Positions 21,091 to 30,260 of a stretch of DNA of 30,968 nt are shown piece by piece (positions within the stretch are counted from its first letter, which is position 1; every line of letters begins with the position of its first letter). This DNA is from Vairimorpha apis BRL 01. Its lineage: Eukaryota > Microsporidia > Nosematidae. Under the pieces are notes generated by a model. That model did not search any database. It was not told the origin of the DNA and saw nothing but the letters and a program-made list of their open reading frames with translations. The translations under genes and the position numbers were made by a program. The stretch lies in contig KE647285.1 in NCBI GenBank assembly GCA_000447185.1, positions 1 to 30,968 on the forward strand. Direction: 5' to 3'.

Positions 21091-22144
21091 AACTGTTAGA
21101 TATAAGTAATTAAAGATAAAAATAAGAACTGTAAAAGAAAGAAATAAAGATTCATTAAATGTTCTAGAATTAAAACAAAATTTATTTTTTATAATTTAAA
21201 AACAATATAAAAATTTATATAAAATATACACAATTATTAAATTGTATATTTATAAAAAAGTATCGATTGAATTTTAATACGATAACTTTTTGTTACTTAA
21301 AATTATTATAAACATTTTTAAAATTTTTTTGCTACACAACTAAATTATTTTTAGCAAATTTGTCAAAAATATGATTAATTTTATCTGTTGATAAAAAATT
21401 TTAATTTTAAGAAATTTAATTAAATTAAGATATTAAAAAAACTTTTATATATTCTAGTATAAAATATATTTTAAGTTTTTTACGTAATTTGAATTATTTT
21501 GCCATAGTGAATATATTTATTAAGATATAGTGTTATTATAATTATTTTCAATTTGTATAAAATATTTATATTTCAAAAAATATAGATAGAAATTTTTTTC
21601 ATAAAAAATATAACTGTAGTATTGTTTTTTTTAATAGAAATGATACACAACTTTTAATTAATGATAAAAATTTTTCTTTTATTTTTATAAATTCATTTTT
21701 TTACAAAAATATTAATAACATTTTATAAACATTAATAACTGTTTGTTATATGCATATTAAATATAGTAAGTTAGTAAAAATATCAAAATAATTATTAGAT
21801 TTTAGATTTGATACATAAAATTATATTTTTTTATATATATAATTACTTTTTTTCAAAATTAATATTTTTTATTTAATTTCTTTATTATATTTTTTAAGAT
21901 ATAATTAAATCTATTATATCCAACTTATCATATTATATATATTTTTTAAAAAACTTTAAAAAATTGTATATAACAAATACACCTATCAAATGACAAACTG
22001 ATATTAAAAAATATATCTAATTAATCGTAAAAAAAAATTAAAAAATATTTTTAACTAATTTCTATTTGAATAATCTACATTTATTTAAATGTTAAAATTT
22101 ATGATTAAAATTTTGTTAAAAATAATAATTAAAATTTTTAAAAT
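21091..22144. other. AT-rich non-coding stretch
   Basis: The first 80 bases still have a purine-rich look, perhaps the tail of the decayed element. The rest is A/T background with no supported gene or RNA. Confidence 0.45.
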
Positions 22145-22148
22145 CCCC
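22145..22148 (+). promoter_or_regulatory. CCCC start signal for the ABC transporter
   Basis: CCCC four bases before the ATG at 22153, in a region otherwise poor in C. It fixes the start. Confidence 0.6.
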
Positions 22149-22152
22149 AATA

Positions 22153-23871
22153 ATGAAAAGAAAGCACTTTACACAAAATAGTTTTTTTTATGATTTAACA
22201 TTTAAATATTTATTAGAGAATCCAATGTTTAAAATATACATTATACCAATAATGTTAATCATATATTTTGCAGCAGAACTACATAATTCAATTATTTTAT
22301 CGGTTGGCGAAATGGAAAGATTTTTAATGTATGATGTTAAGTATAATTATCCCATTTATCTATGTTTAACATATTTATTGTGGATATGTTCACATTACGT
22401 ACTAACATTTGCTTATGAAATATTATTTACAATTTATATTCAAAGTACTATGGTACATGCATACAAATTTCACATAAAAAATTATCTTGTATTGCACCAT
22501 GACGACTTTGCTAGTTTAGGAACTGGAAAAATACATTCATTAATTGAAAGAAGAACAGAGGGAGCGTGCAAATTTATAGAAATATTATTTATGAATTTTG
22601 GTTTTAATATTACTTCTTTGATTGTAGTATATAGATCATTAAGTACATCATTTGGATATTCAGTTTGTTTTTTTAATGTTGGAGTCCTTGTTTTATATAT
22701 ACTTTTTAGTATTTTTGCATCTTATCAAGTATATAAAGCTAGAACAAAAGCTAATGCTGATTATAATGAATGTTCAAATCGTATATATGGAATTTTACAA
22801 AACTATGATGTTATTAAATCATATAATAATGACATTTTAGAAGTCGAAAAATTAAATAAGAAATGTGAATCAGTTGAAAAGTCTTATTATTGGTTTGATG
22901 TTGTACAAAATTTTACCAAATATATTCAGTCTTTAATAATTGTAATCCCAAATAGTTGTTTAATTTATTTAGCTTTTAATGGAAAAGGTTTTACAAGTTT
23001 AAATACGGCTATAGGATTTTCTTTGTATTCAAAACAATTTATGACAATGCAAGCTAAAATGGATAAATTTGGAAGAGAAGGCTTAAATTTTTTACAATCA
23101 TATGTTGACATTACAGATAATCAATTAAGCAATAAAAAATTAGACGATAATATGAAAAGTTTGAAGATAACTAAACATGAAAAAAATATAAAATTTAAAA
23201 ATTTTACATTTAATTTTAACGGTCAAATACTTGTTAATAATTTTAATATAGAGATAAAAAAAGGAGAAAAAATTGCTATTGTTGGTAAAAATGGTAGCGG
23301 TAAATCTACACTCATGAAATCTTTACTAGGTTTTTATGATTTTGGTGGACAAATTCTTATTGATGACATAGATATCGCACATATACAAATCAATTCACTT
23401 AGAAATTTGATTTCATACATTCCTCAAATACCATATTTAGTTGAAGGATCTGTTATTAAAAATCTCAAATATTCTAATAAAAAAATATCAGATTTAGAAT
23501 TAGAAAAAAAGTGTATTGAATTTAATACACATCATATATTTAGCAAATTAGAATATGGTTATCTTACAAATGTCGGTGAATCTGGTAAATTTTTGTCAGG
23601 TGGTCAAAGACAACAAGTTAATTTTATGAGAGGTGTAATTAAAGATGGAGATATTTTTTTGTTAGATGAACCCACTGCAAATTTAGATCATGAAGCTGAG
23701 AAAGAATTATTAAATAAGATTTTTATAAATTTGTGTGATAAAACAGTAATGCTAATTATTCATAATTTTGAATATTTAAAACACTTCGATAGAATTTTGG
23801 GATTTAATAACGGAAATATTGTTGTTTATGATTGCTATGAAGAATTTTTAAAATATTCTTATTTATATTAA
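22153..23871 (+). CDS. ABC half transporter, Atm1/ABCB7-like
   Basis: A 572-residue half transporter with an N-terminal membrane domain and a C-terminal ATPase. Membrane helices occupy about 25-310 (for example IIPIMLIIYFAAEL, YLCLTYLLWICSHYVL, SVCFFNVGVLVLYILF). The stretch GTGKIHSLIERRTEGACKFI matches the intracellular-loop region of Atm1 (TG-L-R-IDRGT-G). The ATPase shows Walker A GKNGSGKST at 378-386, Q-loop in IPQIPYLVEGS, signature LSGGQ at 481-485, Walker B IFLLDE at 501-506 and the H-loop His537. Atm1 in the mitosome membrane exports a sulfur-containing product of the iron-sulfur cluster pathway; microsporidia keep this pathway, and several also carry related half transporters of unknown cargo. 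No clear mitosome targeting peptide is visible beyond a basic start (MKRKHF). The ABC call is certain; the Atm1 orthology is moderate. The frame is intact despite eight-base T-runs. Confidence 0.93.
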   Translation: MKRKHFTQNSFFYDLTFKYLLENPMFKIYIIPIMLIIYFAAELHNSIILSVGEMERFLMYDVKYNYPIYLCLTYLLWICSHYVLTFAYEILFTIYIQSTMVHAYKFHIKNYLVLHHDDFASLGTGKIHSLIERRTEGACKFIEILFMNFGFNITSLIVVYRSLSTSFGYSVCFFNVGVLVLYILFSIFASYQVYKARTKANADYNECSNRIYGILQNYDVIKSYNNDILEVEKLNKKCESVEKSYYWFDVVQNFTKYIQSLIIVIPNSCLIYLAFNGKGFTSLNTAIGFSLYSKQFMTMQAKMDKFGREGLNFLQSYVDITDNQLSNKKLDDNMKSLKITKHEKNIKFKNFTFNFNGQILVNNFNIEIKKGEKIAIVGKNGSGKSTLMKSLLGFYDFGGQILIDDIDIAHIQINSLRNLISYIPQIPYLVEGSVIKNLKYSNKKISDLELEKKCIEFNTHHIFSKLEYGYLTNVGESGKFLSGGQRQQVNFMRGVIKDGDIFLLDEPTANLDHEAEKELLNKIFINLCDKTVMLIIHNFEYLKHFDRILGFNNGNIVVYDCYEEFLKYSYLY

Positions 23872-25346
23872 ATAGAATTTTTATTTTAATAAATTTATAA
23901 TTTTACTTGGTAGGTTACACTGAAGAATAACTTTTTTGTTCAAAAAATTACAATAAAAAATTTAATTATTGTTTTTTAACTTTAAAGAAAATCATTATGT
24001 TTATTTTATTGAGTTGTTACGATAATTTAATAATTTAGCATCATATAAAAAAAGTACATAAATTAAAACATTTTTTCTTTTTTTATTATATTTTAATTTT
24101 TTAAACTTGCAATGTTTTTATCAAAATTATATTTTGTCTATTTAATATTTTACAAATTTTTTGTCGATACTATATAAATATTTTAAAAAATTATTAGGTT
24201 TGTTTTTATAGATGATCAATATGTAAATGATAATAAGATTACAGCATTTATAAAAAATATAAATTAAAATTTACAAATGATATTTATTTTTATATTTGTA
24301 TATAAATATAGTTATTTAAGTATTAAAATTAATTTAACTTATATTTTTTAAGATTATAAAAAAATTATTTACTTGTATTTTTATGAAAAATATTAAGATA
24401 AACAATTTAAGTTTAAAAATAGTCTAAAATATTATATTGTGTAATTTTAATTATTTACTTCAGTTTTTTTACAAATTATAATATTTTTAAATAAATATAT
24501 GTTTGAAAAATATATAAAGATAATTATTAAAATATTTAAAAATTTAGATTTTATGATTAATTAGATGAAAATAATGTTTGAAATTCAAAATAACTTTATC
24601 ATTTTACTTTAGATTATGTATCTTTATTTATATTATATTATTCACAAAATTAAAAATTCTTAAATTAATGTTCTACAAATATAAATAATCATAATTTTAT
24701 GAGTAGTAACATTGTAAACAAGTAATTAAAAATATTAAAATACTTTAAAACAAATAAAAATAATTATAATTTGTACTAAATCATCAAATAAATATATTTT
24801 AGAATTTTATTTAAACTTATAAAATTAATATAAATATATTTTTAAAAATTTTAAATTTGTAAAATCAAAAATAAAAAAATACTAAAAAAATTATTAATAA
24901 TTGTTATTGTAATTATTTAAATAAAATGCAATTAATTATCAAATAAAAAAATTAATATTTAAACTATTGAAATGGATTTTTTTATGTTCAAAAATATAAA
25001 ATAATTAGAAATCAAAAAATATTTTTTATAGTAATTTTATAAAAATCTGTGCTAGTGTTAAATCTTTATTATTAGTCTAATAAAATATTGTATTGAACAT
25101 TTATAAATCATATAAATGTTTTATTTAATCTTTATAATATATAAAAATATAATAAACAACATGATAAATAATAAATTTTAAAATAAAGTAATCTTAAATA
25201 TATTTTTATTATAAATTATTTTAATTTTTTTAATTTTTTGTAATTTTAATGTTTGTATTGTATTAGATTTAATTAATAAATCATTATATACATTTATATT
25301 AAAACAAAAACTTTGAATATAAAAATTAAAAAAAAATAATTTTTAT
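23872..25346. other. AT-rich non-coding stretch
   Basis: About 1.5 kb between the ABC transporter and the phospholipase gene. A slightly GC-richer bit near 23905-23935 has no usable frame. No gene, RNA or ordered repeat seen. Confidence 0.5.
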
Positions 25347-25349
25347 CCC
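25347..25349 (+). promoter_or_regulatory. CCC start signal, abutting the ATG of the phospholipase gene
   Basis: The sequence reads CCCATG with no spacer, as at the minus-strand gene starting at 5654. It marks the true N-terminus of the NTE-like gene far upstream of the patatin domain. Confidence 0.65.
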
Positions 25350-27840
25350 ATGCCTTTTATATATTTCATAACAATTATAATTATTGTTTTATTTGTTCTT
25401 AAAAAACTTATCGTACGTAAAAAAAAATCTAATGTTGAAATAAAACCTTTACCTAAAGATAATCTTATAAAACAAACTGATAAATTAGAAAATATACCTT
25501 TTTACAAATATAATGAAAATATAAGGCTTACATATAAAATTTTTGAACCTAATTTAACTATACCAAGCTATACAATGTTTTTTATTGAATATGGAGAAAT
25601 ATTAATATATCACAATGACGTATTTATTTGCAAAAAATCATCAAATGATTTTCATTTTCATACTTTAGATTTATATGATAAAATAAACATAATAATAAAA
25701 ACGAAAAAAGAGACTAAAATTGCAATTTTTGATCACACTATAGTTCATCCATTTATAATTAATTGCTGTCTTAAAAAAAAAGTTTTTGAACTCATTTCAG
25801 AACATCTTAATTTGGATTATATTTTTTTGGAAAACGAATTATCTAATAATAATAATACTCATTTTATAAAAAAAACAAAATATTATTAAAGAAAAATAGT
25901 AAATATAAATATAAACAACATACTATAATTTTTGTTGAACAAGGTGAACTTAATTTAGTAAATGGTAAAAAAATTTACAAACTTAATCCACAAATGTCGT
26001 TTGGTTATAGTAATTTCTTTTTTACATGTTATAAAGAAGTTTTTTTGAAATGCTTGTCAGATGAAAGTATAATTTATGAATGTTTATTGAATGATTCTTC
26101 AAATAATTGGACTGATTTTTTTAATTATATCAAAATAAAAGATCATAAAAATAATTTAAAATTTTTAAATTTTATTCATTATATTGATATATGTACTGAT
26201 TGGAGAATTTTTAAGATCGACGAAAAACTTTATGAAAATAACTTTTATTATATAAACGAAGGTGGATTAAGAAATAATTCAATGTGCATAAAAAGATTGT
26301 CAGATATTATATTAATTAAAAAAATATTATTGAACATGTTTTAAATTTTGACGTAAAAACATATAAAACTTTGTTTAATCATAAATATAAAGATAACAAT
26401 TCAAAAATAATTACTATTATTCCTAATGACAAGTCCATTGATATAAAATTATTTTCTAAACGATTAAAAAATAGTATCAATCAAAAAATTCTTGTCCTTG
26501 ATAAATCAAATTTTATATTTAGTTTAGATATTACTGAAGAATTAAGAATAAGTGAATATTTAAACAGATTAAATAGACAACACAATATTATTTTAATAAA
26601 TATAGAAAATAATTATAGTAGAATAGCTAAATTTTTACATGAAATAAGTGATGTAGTTTTAGTTGTTGGTTATGATTTTAGTAAACAAATGCAATGTTTT
26701 AATGATTACAATATCAAGAATGTTGAATATGTTAAATTATATGAAAAAAATCCTAATATGAAAAAAAAATCATTTTCAATTAGTAAAAACTTAAAAAATG
26801 GTGTATATGCAACACAAAATAATATATTTAATAGTTTTCATTATAATCTAAATAAACGTTTTCATCATGTTTTGAGTCCAAATAATTCTATTTTATTTTC
26901 TACTAAAGATTATGATAGATTAGCTAGATTTCTTCAAGGAAAAAGAATAGGATTGGTTTTAGGTGGAGGAGGAGCAAGAGGAATTGCTCATATAGGAATA
27001 ATTCAAGCCCTTGAAGAACAGGGTATTCCTATAGATATTGTTGGTGGATGTAGCATGGGCGCTTTTGTAGGTGCATTATATTGTAAGGAGTGTGATAATT
27101 CGTTAGTTTTTAAAGAAACTAAAAAATTTAGTTCAAAAGCTAAAAGTATTTTATATTTTTTTCTTGACTTAACTTATCCATTAATGTCTTTATTTAGAGG
27201 TAAATATCTCAATAGTATTATAAAAAGTTCATTTAAAAATACAAACATTGAACATTTATGGATTGAATACTTTTGTATTAGTACAAATTTATATACAAAC
27301 GAAGAAGAAATTCATAGTACAGGTACTATTTGGAAATATTTAAGAGCTAGTATGGGACTATGTGGATATGTTCCTCCTGTATGCGATGAAAAAGGATTTT
27401 TAGTTGATGGTGGATATTTGAATAATTTACCTGTAGATATAATGTTAAAAAAGGATGTTTATAAAATTATTGCAGTTGATGTTGGAAGTAAGAATTATAA
27501 TGATTATGATGAACATGATGAATGCTTGAACGGTTTTGTTGGTCTTGTTCACAAATTATTAGGTGTTCGTAAGTATATTACAATGCAAGAAATTCAATAC
27601 AGATTGGCTTTTTTATCATCAGAAAATAAATTAAAAAATATAAACAATAATAAAAATGTATTTTTAATTAGACCTGAACTAGAAGGTGTCAATACAATGG
27701 ATTTTAACAAATTTGATGAAATAGTAGCATGTGGATATGCTTATGGAAAAAAAGTTATTGAAGAATGGAAAAAATCTGGTGTTTATGAAAAATATTTTAA
27801 TCAAAAAAAAAGTATAGTAAGAAGAAGATATTCTGTATAA
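25350..27840 (+). CDS. NTE1/PNPLA6-like patatin phospholipase with N-terminal anchor and cNMP-binding-like region; two frame breaks
   Basis: Three consecutive frames (25350-25889, about 25870-26344, about 26320-27840) make one gene. The breaks lie at A-runs 25868-25875 (eight) and 26318-26324 (seven), and one extra A at each gives about 830 residues. Order: an N-terminal membrane anchor (FIYFITIIIIVLFVLKKLIV); two regions resembling cyclic-nucleotide-binding folds (MFFIEYGEILIYHN, and IFVEQGELNLVN followed by FGYSNFF); then the patatin domain, which hydrolyses (lyso)phosphatidylcholine. In the patatin domain LVLGGGGARGIAHIG is the oxyanion region, the nucleophile Ser is in GCSMG (codon 27052-27054), and the catalytic Asp is in DGG (codon 27406-27408). 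GIPIDIVGG before the nucleophile is typical of NTE1. Fungal and animal NTE proteins sit on the ER membrane and are much longer, so this is a compact version. The catalytic domain alone is open in one frame. Confidence 0.9.
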
Positions 27841-28508
27841 ATAAATAATTACAAAAATAAAAAGATATATAATAATTTGTTTTGTTGGTAAAACTTATAA
27901 ATATAAATTATAAATTTTCATATGCATAATCTTGTTAATTTTACATTATTAAATATATTTTTTAGTTTCAAATATTAACTTTTTTGTCAGTTTATAATAA
28001 GATAGTAATTTTTAACTAATTTTTTTATTAACAATCAAGTTTTTACATTTTATAAAATATTTTAAATGAATATTTTCAAATGTTAAAATTAAAAAAAAGT
28101 GTTTTTGAAATATACTTAGAATTAATATTTGATTATATTATATGAACATTAAATTTAAATAAAAATTTTTTTTGGTTTTAAATTTTTTTTCTAGTTTATT
28201 TTTATAGAAAATATATTTCAATTTATAATAATACAATATAAAAAGTTAATATTATTGAAACTTTTTATAAAGTAAAAGAATACATACTTAATTAATTTTT
28301 TTTCATAAAACAGATACTATATTTTTTAACTATTTCCAATTAACAAAACACAAAAAAATTACTTTTTAAATAATAAAACTTTATAAAATATAAATTAAAA
28401 ATGGATATTATTGTAATTATTGTCAAAAATTCATTGAGATTTTAATGTAATTCATATATAGTCATTTTATCTCCTTTTTGATATAAATTAAAAAATTTGA
28501 ATAATGTT
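27841..28508. other. AT-rich intergenic region
   Basis: A/T background with no supported gene, RNA or CCC signal; nothing is seen before the next ATG. Confidence 0.5.
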
Positions 28509-28868
28509 ATGATTACAAAGATTATATATTTCATACATGTTTTTTGTGTAAAAACACCTAATATTTTTGATACAGCCCCAGTATCATCTGATATTCCTAA
28601 TCAAATAAAAGAAACAGAAGCAGTTGTGATACAACCAGGAAATAAAATAGATATAAAACCTAATACGAAAGAGACAAGTGAATTAGAAATTAAAAATGAT
28701 AGTGACCAATCAGAAAATTTGTCTGTATGTGACGAATCCAATGAAGATATAGATTCAGAAAATTCAAATGATTTAGATTCAACTGTAAAAAATAAATTAA
28801 ATAATATTTCAAGAGAGGCAGAAATGTTATCAAAAATGGCTAAAGAATTGAAAAATTACAAAAATTAA
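28509..28868 (+). CDS. Small acidic secreted protein, unknown
   Basis: A 119-residue protein from ATG 28509; an upstream in-frame TTG at 28497 is not needed. The first 18 residues (MITKIIYFIHVFCVKTPN) look like a signal peptide. The mature part is strongly acidic and Ser/Asp/Glu/Asn-rich in its middle (DESNEDIDSENSNDLDSTV), with a short basic helical end (REAEMLSKMAKELKNYKN). It has one Cys in the mature part. No domain recognised. There is no CCC block before the ATG. It lies 0.9 kb upstream of another small acidic secreted protein in the same orientation, so the two may belong to one functional class. Confidence 0.65.
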   Translation: MITKIIYFIHVFCVKTPNIFDTAPVSSDIPNQIKETEAVVIQPGNKIDIKPNTKETSELEIKNDSDQSENLSVCDESNEDIDSENSNDLDSTVKNKLNNISREAEMLSKMAKELKNYKN

Positions 28869-29767
28869 AATTTTAAATTATTTAAAACTTTTATAATAAA
28901 ATTACATAATTTAGTTTTTAAAATTTATTTTTTTAATTTTTTAAATAAATTAATTATTAATCGTAATTTCTAATTTCTTTTTTAAAATATAATTTTAAAA
29001 GTATCTTTCTAAAAATTTATAATTTAAAAAGTATAAAATATATTCCTATATTTATTAATTAGCTTTAATGTCATAATTTATGAAAATTTTAAGTTTTAAT
29101 TTTTGATATTAAACTATATAGATGTAAAGAAATTTAAATTAATGATTTATGAGTTAATGTTTTAGATTTTTATTTAGTTAATAAATTTTAATTTAAAATC
29201 GTACAGAATTTTTTTATTAATATTAATATAAAATATAACTTTTTATTAAAGCATTTACAAAAATTATAAATTTATATAAAAAAGTTATATTTAAACAAGA
29301 AAACAAAATAATAACAATTTTTTTTATCTTTGTTAATAAACCTTATGATTTATAAATAATTGACTGACAGTTTACAATTAATATAAATAAAATTTTACTA
29401 AAATATTAAAAAAATTATTTATTTTTATTACCAATACATTATATGTAATTCAATTTTAAGATTAAACAAGTTAAATTATTAAAAAGTTTTTTATTCAATT
29501 GTATGCCAAAATTAAAAATACTCTTTTTATTTGTGAGTCAAAATAATTTTTACAACTAAGTTTTTTTTAAAACTAAATAGTCTTATGAGAATAAAAAATA
29601 AACAAATTAAAATAGAAAAAATTTTACGTATTTATAATAATTAAATAGACGTATAAAATTAAAATTATATTACTTTTTAGTTTTTATCCTTTTTATATAT
29701 TTTCTATTTACATAATTTCTCCTTATATTTTAAAAAAAAGTATAAAAAAAATTTTCAATCTTACTTC
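28869..29767. other. AT-rich intergenic region
   Basis: A/T runs only, including the sequence just before the short secreted-protein gene, which has no CCC signal. Confidence 0.5.
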
Positions 29768-29941
29768 ATGAATTTGTTTATTGTTTTATCTACTTTATTT
29801 TTTGCTTTTATTTCAGCTCAAGCTCCAAATCCTGATGAATGTACTCCAGAAGAAAGAGCTGCTGGATTATGCCCAGGTGAAGAAGGTGATCCAGAATTTG
29901 CTGAACAAATGGAAGGAGAAGAAGAGGAGGAAGAGGAATGA
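29768..29941 (+). CDS. 57-residue secreted acidic protein with a poly-Glu tail
   Basis: A clear short gene from ATG 29768 to TGA 29939-29941. Residues 1-18 are a textbook signal peptide (MNLFIVLSTLFFAFISAQ), probably cut after Ala17 or Ala19. The mature peptide of about 40 residues is Pro/Glu/Ala/Gly-rich, has two Cys (25 and 35) that could form one disulfide, reads CTPEERAAGLCPGEEG in the middle, and ends in seven Glu. Codon composition is far richer in G/C than the surroundings, which supports real coding and perhaps high expression. No CCC signal precedes it. I do not recognise the family. A secreted structural or host-directed protein is possible. A frame in another phase across the same bases (about 29781-29996) is a shadow: it lacks a signal peptide and its translation is Lys/Leu/Gln-rich noise. 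Confidence 0.8.
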   Translation: MNLFIVLSTLFFAFISAQAPNPDECTPEERAAGLCPGEEGDPEFAEQMEGEEEEEEE

Positions 29942-30260
29942 AAAGAGACTTCTAAAGATTGAGCAAATAAACTTGCATTATATCTATTTTTTTTAAAATT
30001 TAATAATTTATTTTTTAAATTTATAAATTTATTATTATCTTATCAATATGAATTATATATCTTTAAATTAAAATTTTATATAATTTATCTTATGAGAATT
30101 TTTAAAAAATACATTAAAAAATAAATTTATTATTTTATCATAATCCAATATTACAGATATACTTAATTAATAACGTTATATTTATTTTATCAATATTTTT
30201 AATTCTTTGATGATTTACAATAAGTTTTAATAATAAACATTTCATTAATATAAAATTTAT
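29942..30260. other. AT-rich intergenic region between convergent genes
   Basis: A/T background between the 3' end of the poly-Glu protein gene and the 3' end of the kleisin-like gene. Nothing recognisable. Confidence 0.45.

Noticed and set aside
22652..22840. Plus-strand frame of 62 codons inside the ABC transporter
   Set aside because: A shadow frame of an intact and well-supported gene.
29781..29996. Plus-strand frame of 71 codons
   Set aside because: It overlaps the signal-peptide gene at 29768-29941 in another phase; its translation is Leu/Lys/Gln noise and it starts at a non-ATG codon.
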